Shown here piece after piece: positions 47,776-59,389 of a DNA stretch of 64,000 bases. A program made the position numbers and the translations under genes. The notes under the pieces were generated by a model that was not told the origin of the DNA, did not search any database, and was given only the letters and a program-made list of their open reading frames with translations. Within the stretch, counting starts at the first letter, position 1; each line of letters begins with the position of its first letter. Origin of the DNA: Sycobia sp. Sy_11 (lineage: Eukaryota > Arthropoda > Insecta > Hymenoptera > Epichrysomallidae); assembly GCA_018907035.1 (NCBI GenBank), contig JACCIC010000125.1, positions 1,178,001 to 1,242,000 of the forward strand. Reading direction: 5' to 3'.

Positions 47776-48300
47776 TTCCGCCACTAACACAATTCCAGAA
47801 GTAACTGCATGATCGGCCCTTATGGACGGTCTCACCAGCCCCCAATTTTGTACCTCACAGACGGCCGCACCCATCCTTGCCCACAAAGTCATTGCCGGGA
47901 TTGGGCAGCATGCCAACCAAAAGGAAAGACAATACTCCTCAGCAGAATGTACCCAAAAAATCGGCATCGACCGAAAGGTGCACATCACCTACACATGGCT
48001 GCTGGAACTGAGGTGCGCGGAGGCATCGCTACCCCGCCTGTCCACACTTCTAGAATCATAAGTTCTGTTACAGGTGTGGTAGAGCGACCCGAGATAGACA
48101 CACCTATACGTCCTGTCCCGAGCGAACAGCCCCTGCTGTTTTGTCTGGGCAGGGAGAGAACGACAGTGGCACGGAGTCGGTAAGAAGGGCGAAGACGATG
48201 CGCCAAGATGTAATAAATAGCGCATTAAAAAAGGACATGGCGGATCCTAAAGAAGAGCAGCCTGCAGCGAACCAGACAGTCGCGTATAATGTAGCATAGA
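47776..48300 (+). pseudogene. gypsy element B: 3' tail region
   Basis: Continues element B after the integrase, with a moderately GC-rich, frame-broken tail. The last part reads 'RRAKTMRQDVINSALKK' and 'DPKEEQPAANQTVAY' before a stop at 48298. I recognise no envelope-type protein. The sequence after 48300, with aataaataag near 48383, may be its LTR. Confidence 0.45.
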
Positions 48301-48845
48301 CCATTAAATAGGTCACGGGCGCTCTAGGTCAGAGATTGCAACCTGTGATGATAGTCATGCCGGGACCGTCGGTTTATATCAATAAATAAGTCATACCCTA
48401 CCGCCATATACCGCGTCTCTTTTATTTAGAGTCACCCCTACCGCGCTACCCAAGAATATTCCTATTGAAATCCCCTATTAAAATCCACGTGAGTATTATT
48501 ACTCCATGGTCCGATGCTTTTCAGCCAAAGTTTCCGGGAACGCTGCCTGCCAATCGAACTCTGGTTTAAAAAAAACTTTTACAAACATTTTACGCGTCGG
48601 CATCAGCCTCTTCGGACCAGCGTCCTTACTTGAAGACAGGTTTGTACTGCAGCTCGGTTGACGGGCATCTCTTCCGAAAACTTGGACTGAAAAGTATCGG
48701 ACCATTTTATTATTATAAATACGATTTTATAAAGCACACGTGTGGGCTCGCGGTCAGTTAGTCCGTGCCAGCGATTATACCGATTTCCTTACCGGTTGAG
48801 AGCAAACATACGCCTTTTCTTCATTATTTCCAATGCAGTAGAGTG

Positions 48846-49126
48846 TGTTGTTATAAAAATTGGTAGCTTGACAAAACATAGAGGCAGGGACCGTTAGAGA
48901 AATCTAGACGAAGAAAGATAATCTTTATTCACAACACGCGTAAACTACATGTTTTGCCGGGTTCGCTTGACTTCACCTCGTTTCCTTTCGTTTGACCTCG
49001 TTCTTCCTCGCTCACCCGTGATGACCCATTTCTCTGAGCCCTGATTGGCTCACAGAAATTAGTCTGTAATCCAAAAACTATTAAAAATTGACCTAAATGA
49101 ATATTAAGATTTATGTACCCCATACA
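48846..49126 (-). repeat. possible solo LTR (about 281 bp)
   Basis: Read on the minus strand, the segment begins TGTATGGGGTACATAAATC and ends TTTTTATAACAACA, giving the TG...CA ends of an LTR, with an AATAAA signal near 48919-48924. I see no matching copy and no clear target duplication, so the boundaries are uncertain. The 64-codon minus-strand frame across it is not a gene. Confidence 0.3.
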
Positions 49127-49164
49127 TTGCCGCTAATATGAGCAGATTTATATGGGACACCGTG

Positions 49165-49213
<49 letters not shown>

Positions 49214-50429
49214 AATATGATCTAATATTATATTTAAATAAATTGTCAATGAAAATTAGATGACTATAGATAGTGAAATCGATAATAATCTGCTGTTATT
49301 AATATTGTTATTAGTATTATTGAAATAAGAAAAACTAAACGGGTTAATTAATGAAAATATAAAGTATGATTATTTAAATGTAAGCGTCAATGTTTATTTA
49401 ATTTTACAACTACATAAATTTATTATTAATATTACACAATTATTAATTTATTAGTATTTATTGTATTACTAACAATTATTGTTGGTATCTTATTATCATA
49501 AGATTAAAATAAATATATTGGTTTATTAATTACAAGAATGAGGCATATATAATTTAATATTATTAAATAATATTATATATATGTTAATTAACTATGAAAT
49601 CCATGTTTCTTTTCAATTCTTAAATAAAAATTTCTAGTTTTATTTAAGTATTAAAATTGTCTTAATTAATTATGTATCATGCAAGATAGATGTAAACGGC
49701 ACAAACTAAATTATTGATAAACTGAATAAAACTATTATGTTGAACTATTGTAAAACGTGAAAATCTTATAAATCAATAGTGTAAATTCTACAATTTAAAA
49801 TATACCTACAATTCAAAACAATGTATTAATGATATTTGTTGACTAACAATATAAAGTATATATATATATATTCAGGTTTATTTTACCATAAGATTTTTCT
49901 AACATACTGGAGAATCGAACCGGAGAATTTAATATATATGTGCTGGGCGCTGCGCGCCCTCATGCCTCGGAAAAGTTGTTAAGGTGATCATTCCCTCCCT
50001 CCATCTCCACTACATACATACAACCGATATAACTACATTTTCTGGGGAGAGTAACAGAACTAACTAGTACTATCTAATTGATTCAAATAGATCATTACAA
50101 CTGCTCCATAAGCGTAAGCCAAATATTTTAGTATAAAAGGAGATGAAAAGACGCATTCTTTTGTACCAGACTAATAAATAAACTTTTGGGAAATAAGTAA
50201 CTTTACCTATATTGATTTATTTATTATAAATAGTCCCTCTTTTGAGTGTACGAGCTTTGAAACGGTAAGGCTTTAAAGGGAACCGAGGTTTAATGTGCAT
50301 CTGAGCGATTAAAGCGGTGAGGCAAAGGGCAAACCAGTCAAGAATAACTGTTGCTCAGACTCACGCTCCGATCCTGGTAGATAATTTCCGCAAAGCTCAA
50401 TTCAACATAGGATCGCAATATTAAATCAG
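49127..50429. other. AT-rich stretch with (TA)n, nothing recognised
   Basis: A (TA)n tract lies at 49165-49209. The rest up to 50430 is AT-rich, with no gene family seen. 50338-50520 is an open but unrecognised minus-strand extension of gypsy C. Confidence 0.45.
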
Positions 50430-51745
50430 TTACGCGTCTCGAGTATCGACAGCTAACCTTATTCCTGTTATTATACGAAATTACAGGCATAAAAAGGGTG
50501 GATAATGTAATTTGGGCAGTTCGACCGTGAATTACACCACACAGGTTGTTAGGTGAGGCATAAGTTAAGATCGATGCAGTTTTATCCGAATCAGGTCGAA
50601 ACCCATCAGGATCCACGAAGACGCCAAGAAACTGTACTTCTACGATTCCGAATATACTTTTCTGCTTGTTAATAGTCAGGCCAGCATCAGAAATTCATCG
50701 CAGGATGTGCTTGAGCCATTTGCAATGATTGTGAAAGCTCTCTATAGCGATTATCACATCATCGAGGTTGGCAAAGGCTACCGGTTTCATTTCAGGACCG
50801 ATCAGCTTATATTTTGAAAGGAGGAAGGCCCATCGGGACAAACATACGGCATACGGGGTCATTCGAATAATCCCATGCATGGAAAAGTAAAAGCAGAGAG
50901 GGGCCGTGATTCCTCTCAAAGAGGAACCTGGTACTAGGTAGTGCAAAGGTCCACTGTGGAAATATATCGCGCATTTCTCAATTTCTGTAAATTTAAATCC
51001 ATGCAAGGATTCGGATACTCACTCACCTTAGACGCAGAGTTCAATTTGTGATAGACCATACAGAATCTATAGCTTCCATCACTCTTGTGCACCATTACGA
51101 CGGGGCTAAACAATTCGCTACGAATTACGCATTCATCAAACATTTTGCGCACATGCGCATGCGTCTCAAGCTCAATCTTCTAAGAGATTGGATAGTAACT
51201 CTGTTTAATCCATCATGCATCGTCTTCATCGATTACGTGGTTGGTAAGATGAATAAAGCCTAGCAGCTGATCAGTAAGTGGTACTATCCGGTGAAGGAGT
51301 TCCTCGAGGGCTCAACGCTGGCCTAGAGAGGCAAGTCAATACATCGAGTTGACGGAGACGATGCAGAGATATAGTAAAACGAGATCTACTACACTCTAGT
51401 ATTGTCGTACTTGTGATTTATCGCATTGAAAGTACGATAGAAGTTCGCACCGAGTAAACGGTCAGTTTTCAAGTCAGGATTTAAAATGGCGTCTAACTCC
51501 ATTTTAATTCCTGCAATTGTAAACCTAAGGGTCACTTGGTCTATCATTAGCTCAATTTCTCCCGTGGCGAGTCGAGTGCGAGATCCAGGAAAAGATCGAA
51601 CTGAAGGACCGAGGGCAGATACAGTCTGATCCGCGATCCCCGTTGCAATATAAATATTGTGATGGAGGTCACAATGTATAACGGCCTCTGCCCCTGGTAC
51701 CTCGGAAGAAGATGACTAAGTTCGCGACTAATCGCCATTTTCCTT
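50430..51745 (-). pseudogene. gypsy element C: protease-reverse transcriptase fragment
   Basis: Minus-strand gypsy closely related to element A: its protease block reads 'ELMIDQVTLRFTIAG', 'KMELDAILNPDLKTDRLLG' and 'NFYRTFNAI', parallel to element A. After frame changes the reverse transcriptase appears (SPVVMVHKSDGSYRF, MVYHKLNSASKVSEYPNP, ARYISTVDL). The active-site block is 'FANLDDVIIAIESF', i.e. YLDD changed to NLDD. It continues to 'PDGFRPDSDKTASILTYASP' at about 50540, where gypsy similarity ends. Similarity to A at the other end stops near 51745, so the fragment is truncated on both sides. Confidence 0.85.
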
Positions 51746-51847
51746 CTTTCGAGGTGCCGTTGAACTTAGGCGCAGCACGAAGATCGAAGTGAAGACGGAG
51801 AATACGAATTGATACGCGCGCACGCGAAGTATATGTAAGAGAGAGAA

Positions 51848-53250
51848 ATGCATATGCCACCGCCGCGCGAAAGAGCGAGTGAGACAGGCAGGGCCCGGGA
51901 GAGAAAGGGGGACGATAGGCGAACGCATCTACGACAGCGTTCTGAGTCACCATCCGGCCAACGATTCAGAGGCTATAGCTCGTGCGAGGAGTCCGAGGAC
52001 AGCCAGAGCGAGGTGTTTCGGCCCGCAGACCATAGTGAGGAAGAAAGCCAGACTGATGGAAGTTGCTTAGGGATGTGAGTCAGCACGAAGTCCGGTAAGA
52101 GAAAGGCTGCAAGAGAGAAAGCATCGATCACCTCAAACGGTTCATAGCGACATACAGAAACTGCAAAATTGGAGAATAAAATTTGTAGGTGAATACTATG
52201 AAGACCCGGAGGAATATTTAGAACAATTAATCGACTGCCAAAGAAGTTTAGGAATATCGAAAGAAGCCCTGCTCAAGGTAATGCCATGTACCTTACGCCG
52301 CGGAGCTCGAAGCTGGTTTAGGAGCATTCGAGATGAAGTGCATATGTGAGAGACTCAAATTTCGTCTGCGGCACTAATATTTAAAGCGCCTGAATCGGGA
52401 GGAAATATGGGGCAAACTGAAGGTACCAACACAAGGTGATGGCGAAACCATCACCCAGTACCCGACAAGGCTGAACATCGTTATGCGGCAATTCAAGGGG
52501 AAACTTTCGGTGCGATGACTACTGAAACTGGTCTATCGCAATCTAAGGTCGATATATAGAAAGTATCTAAGAGAAAAAGCTATGTATACTCTGGGTGACA
52601 TAGAGAAGTACGGTCATAGATAGAAATCGACCATGATAGGAGATATACTCCGCCTCCACTGAAGGATAAATGTTAGATATCGCAGTCAGTATACCATGCA
52701 CCTAAAGGTAGGTCAAGGAAATCAAAGCCTCTTGATACGAAAAGCCAATCGTCCGGTAGCAGTTCGTCCGAGAGTGATACGGACCCAGGTCACAGCAGAA
52801 AGGAGCGTTGAAGACGACGGAAGAAACGGGATCGACAAGTGGCCGCAATCGAGGACAATTGGATGCCTGAAAATAGCTCAGAGCAAGAGACTTGGACAGA
52901 GATCGTCAAGAGCCAACCGTTGAACAATAAGGTCCGGGTGGTGAATAAAAGTTTAAGCGGCACACAACGACCGATTAGATGGACGAGAGGATAAACACCG
53001 CCACCGGCGAATAAGCCACAAAGGCCAGGGATGCAGTAGGAGAATGCGTCCGAGAGAATACCGCCGACTACGTCAAATGAGTCAACTTTTGCGGGCGTAT
53101 GTTATACTTGCCACGAAACGGGGCGCCAAGCGGCTGAATACCCGCGTCGACAGTGCTTTACGTGTCACCAAGTCGGGCATAGTTCGGCATAGTGCAGACG
53201 GTCACTGGCCAAAAGTCCGCTGGCCGAAGTCATGGTCAAAAGAATAAACG
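51848..53250 (+). pseudogene. gypsy element D: gag
   Basis: Gag of a second gypsy lineage, starting at an ATG at 51848 (MHMPPPRERASETGRARERK), with a polar N-terminus that stays open to a TGA at 52076. After frame changes the gag core reads 'KFVGEYYEDPEEYLEQLIDC', 'RSLGISKEALLKVMPCTLRR' and 'GARSWFRSIRDEV' (52170-52350). Near 53100-53185 there are two zinc knuckles: a damaged one (CYTCHETGRQAAEYP, with His and the last Cys changed) and CFTCHQVGHSSA.C with a stop before the last Cys. Multiple stops in the region between. Confidence 0.85.
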
Positions 53251-53640
53251 ATAGAAGGAGAAATTTGTCAAGTCTGCCAAGGGCGTGATGTGACGTTCCA
53301 GACATGTACGAATTGTGCTGCAAGACGTGCACAGTGAGAAAACGAGAGCGCGGGCAGTCTGCGCATTCCGCAGTTGCCCGCACGAAGTGAGGAACTCTCC
53401 GCGAATCAATAGATGAGGGAGTACCAAGCCGAGAGCACAAGAGGAGTTGACTCTACCTTATTCCTCGGAGCTCGCGAAGTTTATCCGGCCCGTGAGAGTG
53501 GAGGCGTGGCTCAGCAACCGCTTTCTGTCAAGTGGACTGATAAGCTGGTTGAACCATTTTCTGCAGTCCAGGAGGGGGAAGAGATCAACAGTCGAAATCA
53601 AGAGTAAAGAGTTGAATTACAGAGAAGAAGCTGGACCATC

Positions 53641-54130
53641 ATGGAGAGATTGCTCGTGAGCTTCGCAGCCGGTAATGATTCGTATCTACTAGACGAGAAT
53701 AATGTGCATGATGAGGAAGCTAGACCAGCGGAAGTCGAGAAGCCGACGAGCCCTGCGCAGCTCACGAGGGACAAGATAGCCGGAAATCGAATAGAGAACC
53801 GGCGATATATTTGGATAGGCATTAGAGGAGAGATATACCGTACATTATTCGATCCAGAAGATATGTGTACACTCTCCGGACCTATACTGATAGCAAGATA
53901 CAGAGATCGGATAGAGAAGTCATACGCAACCATCAAAGAAGCGACGGGAGACCGAGTACTCACAGCAGAAGAAAAAAGATGCGAATGGACATTGAAGACA
54001 ATGACGATTATGTGAGTGTAAGATATCATACTTGGCATGGATTTCTGTTATGCATGCAACATCGAATCCCAGCTAGGGCATGGATTATGGCATGCTCAAG
54101 AAGCGAAAAGATTAGAGAAAAAAACTGAGC
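53641..54130 (+). pseudogene. gypsy element D: aspartic protease region
   Basis: Open from 53641 to 54015. 'YIWIGIRGEIYRTLFDPEDM' is followed by 'CTLSGPILIARYRDRIEKSY'; the active-site triad position reads DPE where gypsy relatives have D-x-G, so the enzyme looks dead. A frame change near 54015 leads to 'LGMDFCYACNIESQLGHGLW', the second conserved protease part. It then runs into GC-rich sequence near 54130. Confidence 0.75.
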
Positions 54131-55105
54131 GCGGTCGAAGACGGTCGAACAAATATTCTCTCTCTACGAACCGATGCGAGCTCCGTGGGCAGTAGACGTT
54201 CTGGCGAGCGCGGCGCGGAGGGATAGCCAAAAGTACTACGGCGCGGCGCGGTGCGGTAAAGGGCAAGCACCGTGAGCTTAGTGGTGCAGAGCCGTGAGAG
54301 AGGAATGGTCGCCGAGTGGGATCCGACCACTCTCTTAAAACTTAAATAACGACGCTCTTGATATAAAATTCAGTTTGCCGATGGCCTAGAAATCGGCTAA
54401 TCGAGGGGGAACCTGTCATCGACGTGACGCGAGAACGCGACGCAAAAATCTAATAAATTTAAATATTTAAATTTTAACAACCGCTGTAATAAAATTAAAA
54501 TTTTATTACAGCGGATCATGCCGAACGGAACATCCTTATGTTTAAAGAAAAAAAGTAAGGCGTAGCGGCGCAGTGAACGAACGTTCAACTTTGTTTTTTA
54601 TAATAAATTAAATTTGTGTATATTTATATTTTTTATGTTGTTTTAATTATATTTTTGTTATCAATAAATATTTTGTTAAATTTAAAAGAACGTTCAATTT
54701 AAATAAGGTATAAAAGAAACCCAGCTCTATAATAACATTTAATTTTTGTTCTTGATTTATTTGAAAGCAATTGGTTTATTATCTATAAATCATAAATGTG
54801 GCCTCAATTCAACTTCAACTGGCGGATTGATCGTCAAGGGTTTTACGCGGTCTGAGCGTAGACCAAATCTATAGTGTAAATAGTAACGGAAATTTAAAGG
54901 ATCTGGCACGAGCGAGCCTGACGGCGCATTGAACGGCAAGGTGCCCACGTGGGCTGAATCGGAGAAACGCTTATGCAAGTCAAACGCGAAAAAGAATATC
55001 TCAAAATAGGTGGAGCGAAAAGAGCCTGACGGTGGGTTGAAGGTCAGGTGTCGAGGTGGGTTGAACCGGAGCACGAAGTACTTTACAACAGAGAGGAAAT
55101 GTTAC
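54131..55105. other. AT-rich insertion and duplicated segment inside gypsy D
   Basis: Between protease and reverse transcriptase of element D. 54310-54780 is AT-rich and unlike gypsy; it holds a 34-bp palindrome at 54481-54514 and a repeated GAACGTTCAA at about 54581 and 54688. 54915-55075 contains two diverged copies, 108 bp apart, of a segment beginning gcctgacgg. The 94-codon minus-strand frame at 54790-55074 is the reverse reading of these copies. Confidence 0.5.
54481..54514. repeat. 34-bp perfect palindrome
   Basis: 16-nt arms ccgctgtaataaaatt and aattttattacagcgg around a central aa. Perfect complementarity, so it can form a stable hairpin. Confidence 0.95.
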
Positions 55106-56165
55106 AACCTAAGCAAACGGATGAAGAAGGGTGCCTATCTGAGACCAAGCATCGACGCAATTCTGGACAAGTTACAGACTGATGAAAAGCCCTATAGATC
55201 TCAACCATCGATTTAAAACCGGCGTATTTTCAAGTACCGATGGCCGAAAGGAGTAAACGCTACACTGCCTTTGCCGTAACAGGCTCGGGGCTCTGATAGT
55301 TTAAGAGAATGCCGCTCGAGCTAACGAACGCGCGCATGACGTTTCAGCGACTCGTCGATGCGCTGCTGGGGCCCGAATACGAGTCTTGGGTGTTCGCGTA
55401 CCTAGACGACATCATCATCGTGACCGAGAGTTTCAAGGACCATCGCAAGTATCTGGAATCAGCACTGCGGAAACTGGTGGATGCTGGACTGCAAATCGAT
55501 CGGAAGAAACACGAGTTCAACTGCACCAGGGTCGCGTACTTGGGCTATGTTCTAGATCGAAAGAGGATAAGAACGAACCCGGAGAAGGTCACGCCAGTCT
55601 TGGAGTACTCAGCACCCAAGAATAAACTCGATTGCTAGACTCGCAGATAAAAGTGCCGCTGTGTTAGCTCCTGAAAAATAATCAAGCGTGGATATTGAAC
55701 AAAGATCAGGAGAAGGCATTGCAGACGCTGAAGATAGCCTTGACACGAGCGCCTGTGTTAGCGTGACCTGATTTTACCCGAGAGTTCACCATTCAGAGTG
55801 ACGCAAGTGAATATGCGATGCTCAGGCAAGAGTTTGAGGATGGAAAGCATCCCATCGCATGGAAAGCATCTCATACGTCAGCAGAGTATTAACATCAGCG
55901 GAGAGAAACTATACGACGTCCGAGAAGGAATGCTTAGTACTCATATGGGCTATCAAGAAACTGCGTCCGTACCTTGAGGGTTACCATTTTAAGGCAATAA
56001 CTGATCATAGCGCTTTGCGGTGTCTCCGGAACTTAAGAGAGCCAACAGGACGCCTAGCGAGATAGGCACTAGAGATGCAACAATGGAGCTTCAAAATATT
56101 TCATCGTAAAGGAGCCATGCACCACGTCCCTGACACCTGATCACGAGCAGTAGGTGAAGAATACA
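55106..56165 (+). pseudogene. gypsy element D: reverse transcriptase-RNase H
   Basis: The reverse transcriptase starts with 'KKGAYLRPSIDAILDKLQT' and, after a stop and frame changes, 'FQVPMAERSKRYTAFAV' and a 110-codon open stretch from 55309 (LELTNARMTFQRLVDALLGP, with the intact catalytic block AYLDDIIIVTES). It then reads 'RVAYLGYVLDRKRIRTNPEK'. RNase H follows in pieces (MESISYVSRVLTSAERNYTT, SEKECLVLIWAIKKLRPYLE, DHSALRCLRNLREPTGRLAR, HRKGAMHHVPDT). Stops lie near 55636, 56063 and 56138. Confidence 0.9.
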
Positions 56166-57285
56166 ACATCACAGCTTTCGAGATAATTAACGACCCCTGG
56201 TACCTGCAGAGAATACAGGAGGTGGAAAGTAACCCCAGTAAGTTCGACAGCTTAAGGGTCGAGAATGGAATACTCTACAAGCACCGTAAGGATCGGCTAC
56301 TCGATCCCATCAATTTCTTCAGGAAGGATGGCGACTCGTGGTGTCAGTTGAGACCCACAAAAGAGTACTAGTGGACGCGTATAGCATAGCCTCGTCAGAG
56401 CATTTGGGAGTCGAGTAAACTTATAAGAGAGGAGCTCGCGAGTACTACTGCCCAGGAGTATGACAAGATGTCTACGAATACGTCGACAGCTGTGAAGAGT
56501 GTCAGAGATACAAAGTGTCGCAGACTGGCCCGGTATGCTTCATCGGTCATATAATCGTAGAACGCCCATCGGCGGTCGTGGCAGCAGATATGATGGGAGT
56601 TTCCAAGAGTAAAGAACACTACCGCTATATCTTGGTGTTCTAAGACCTGTTTACCCGATGGATTGAGATGAAGCTTTTGCGCACGGTGGATGGCAAGGCA
56701 GTCGCACGAGCCTTGAAAGAGCTCATTCTCTTCCGGTGGGAAACACCAGATTATCTGCTGACCGACAACGGCATGGAGTTCAATAACAAGGTATTGAAAC
56801 AAGTACTAGAGGAATATGGTGTAAAGTAAATGACCACACCGCCATATCATCCTCAGTCGAATCCGGTTGAGAGGAGTAACCGGACACTGAATACAATGAT
56901 CGCCACGTTTGTCGTAAGCGATCATAAGAGCTGGGATCAGCATCTGCACGAACTGCGCCATGCCCTCAATACGGCAGTGCAGTCGAGCACCAATATGAAA
57001 CCTGTGTTCTTAAATTACGGGAGGCATCCCAACGCGATGAAGAGCCTACGACAAGAGGTAGACGCGAGAGACCCGGTAGTGAAAGTAACTCTGGAGATGT
57101 GGCAGGACCGCATGAGGCGTCTCGATGCAGTGCGCGACCTTGTGGCACGCCATATTGACGAAGCCAAGGAGAAACAAGCTCAACACTACAATAAAAGCAG
57201 ACGCGATATTAGATAAGCCGTTAGGCGACCTCGAACGACGCCGAGGTACGAAGGGCCTTACCAGATCATGGAGGTGAAATGGAAT
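56166..57285 (+). pseudogene. gypsy element D: integrase
   Basis: The zinc region is damaged (SSEHLGVE at 56394 onward, YCPGV, DSCEECQRYKVS). The core has 'AADMMGVSKSKEHYRYILVF' with the first catalytic Asp, a stop, 'FRWETPDYLLTDNGMEFNN' with the second Asp, a stop near 56827, then 'PPYHPQSNPVERSNRTLNTM' with the Glu. All three catalytic residues are present, but in separated frames. The C-terminal domain (RRPRTTPRYEGPYQIMEVKW) ends abruptly in a GA microsatellite at 57292. The open part 56830-57216 (128 codons) is the best-preserved piece. Confidence 0.9.
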
Positions 57286-57287
57286 CC

Positions 57288-57324
<37 letters not shown>

Positions 57325-57671
57325 CTGAACAGCGAGGCCCGGAAGTGCGAGTGGGTGAAAGTGATGGAGTGTGTCTGCACCGCGTAGCCAATGTGCGTGT
57401 GTGTGCGCGAATACGGGTTTGAGTGGGAGCGAGAGAGAGAGAGAGCGTATTAGCTATTATACCGTAACCGAGGTTTATAATAAACGCAACTTGTTAAGAG
57501 AATCGAGGTGTATATTTATTGAGTGCTGCAGGCTTTTATTTTTTTAGCGTTTCCCCGCTTTCATCAGCTGACCCCTCGTAGAGAGGTCATCAGCAGCCGG
57601 CAAAGCCAGTAGGTAGGTGCTGTAGAGTTAAGTATTCTGTGGCGCTGGCCAGGGCAAAGCCCGCCACGCCA

Positions 57672-57711
<40 letters not shown>

Positions 57712-57720
57712 AAACATGTA
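57286..57720 (+). other. probable 3' LTR region of gypsy D, with GA and TA tracts
   Basis: A GA tract (57292-57322) replaces the end of the integrase. Then comes GC-richer sequence with an aataaa signal (57479-57484), in keeping with the 3' LTR. Two imperfect hairpins follow (near 57565-57600 and 57635-57670). A (TA)n tract is at 57671-57709. The 5' LTR is missing because element C lies there. Confidence 0.35.
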
Positions 57721-58767
57721 TAGGTTAGTTCGACCTAAACATGTTAATATTTTCAACAAGTAGGAAAAAAGGGAGCGACAAAGGGAAAAAGAGAGAGAAA
57801 AATATATAGTAAAAGATACCTTGTTGATACTGACGTCGTCAAAAGTTTTTATTTTCTAAAAGATTATATTGTGGCCATTCTAGTGAGGTTAATTCATTAA
57901 TTGAAGTAATCCAAATATATGTGGATTCGTAGTGATTGAATTTATTCGATTACCAGAATAATAGAACTATTGAAATACAAGATTCTTGCCGAGTGGAAGG
58001 CACAATCAACCGGCCGGTGATTCGAATATCGAACACACATCAGTTACTTCGTTGGGTTGTACTCTTTTCTGCGTCGATTTATAAAGGTTGGTGGATTTTC
58101 TTTTATTTATTGCATTTTCAAATTTGAGTAGAGTATTGTATATCTCCACTCTTTTCTTCAATACTTTTTATTAACGATATTAGAATTTTAAGTTAGCTGT
58201 AGAAGTGTGAGAGAGAAAGAGAGATAAAGCCATAGAGAAGGAATCATAAGAGTAATAAGCTCGCACTCAGTTTTCATTGGTAGTACACCTTGTTCTTCGT
58301 AAGGTGGCGCTCTTGTTACTCTGTCTCTCTACTATTCTTATAGATTTATCTCTCTCACACCCTGTGTGAGCGGATTCGAGCGGTAGGCGATCGCGGGTGC
58401 GTATTAGGTAGGGTTAGGATAAAAATTATTATAATTTTATTAATTAAATAAAAATTTAAGTTATTTTATTGGTTAATGAAACAACTCTACTTTTGATTTT
58501 TCTTTTTTAATAGTAGAAAATTTTAGAAACATTTTTCTCCCTGTACCTGATCATTAATCCGTCTTTCCCTGGATTACCAAGAATTTAAAATAATATATTA
58601 TCATTTATATAATTTCCAGGGTAAACAAAGGTAAGTCTGAGGAAGAAATATCCGCAAAGAACCTACGGTCCAAAAAGATTGTTTTAAACAATTTAATCCG
58701 TTCCGGGTTCTTTGCAACTCTGTTAAAGGGTATTTCGACCGGGTGTTTAATAATTAAGTACCCCGTT

Positions 58768-58817
<50 letters not shown>

Positions 58818-59219
58818 TTATTTTTTAGTTAAATTTATTAATAATTTTCTTTTAATGCTTGAAATTGATCATTTGATGTTATCAGAAATTTTATTCATAA
58901 ATAAATAAGAATTTTGTAGGTAGAAGAGACTATTGTTTTCTTATTTATATGCACTTTTAAAAATAACAGGAGACATCAGTAGTATTTTTGTCGAGTATTT
59001 CATAAATTTATAATTGAAATAACAATTAAAATTTATATCTTAAATCAATAAATAAAATTAAATTTAAAGTCAATATATTAAAGGAAATGGAGAGTTAAAT
59101 ATGTATATGAATTATTTGAAACATTGTGAATGTACGACTTTCTCTACGCGAATCATATCACTTTTGCAAAGGCAAAATGATTACAGACGTGCACGTATAA
59201 CATAATTAGGATAGCATAC
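57721..59219. other. AT-rich stretch with a (TA)n tract
   Basis: No recognised gene. A (TA)n tract lies at 58771-58810. An inverted repeat (gcaaagaacc... and ...gggttctttgc) lies at 58654-58718. The rest is AT-rich, with one small open frame (57936-58127) that has no family match. Confidence 0.45.
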
Positions 59220-59389
59220 CATATCAGAAGGCTGGACTTCAGGATAGCCAAGGATGTAGGCACCAGTATTCAAACTAAACCGGAATATGCGCAAGAAAAG
59301 TAAACCGGGTAAAAAGACAATCCAGGGAAGTGGCCTCACCAGCTCGACTTTACCAAACGATTTTCCGTTCTCCTCTGTATTATATGTGT
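59220..59389 (-). CDS. host gene exon encoding a hydrophobic segment
   Basis: 170-nt minus-strand exon. The acceptor is CGTATAG before ACACATATAATACAGAGG and the donor is GATATG followed by GTATGC. With one G from the preceding exon it reads in frame (DTYNTEENGKSFGKVELV), then a strongly hydrophobic stretch (RPLPWIVFLPGLLFLRIFRF) that looks like a membrane segment, then NTGAYILGYPEVQPSDM. The start phase matches the end phase of the exon at 59953-60128, and it ends in phase 0. I do not recognise the protein. The balanced amino-acid content, unlike the AT-rich surroundings, supports a real coding exon under selection. Confidence 0.7.

Larger units (their letters stand above)
7516..59219 (-). 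other. putative giant intron filled with transposable elements
   Basis: If the exons at 59220-59389 and 7414-7515 are consecutive, everything between them is one intron of about 51.7 kb. It would have a GTATGC donor at its right end and a TTATTTTAG acceptor at its left. It contains nearly all the transposon remnants described here, in both orientations. Undetected small exons inside it would shorten this estimate. Confidence 0.4.

Noticed and set aside
54790..55074. 94-codon minus-strand ORF with repeated 'FNPPSGS' units
   Set aside because: It is the reverse reading of a short duplication within gypsy D, not a repeat protein.
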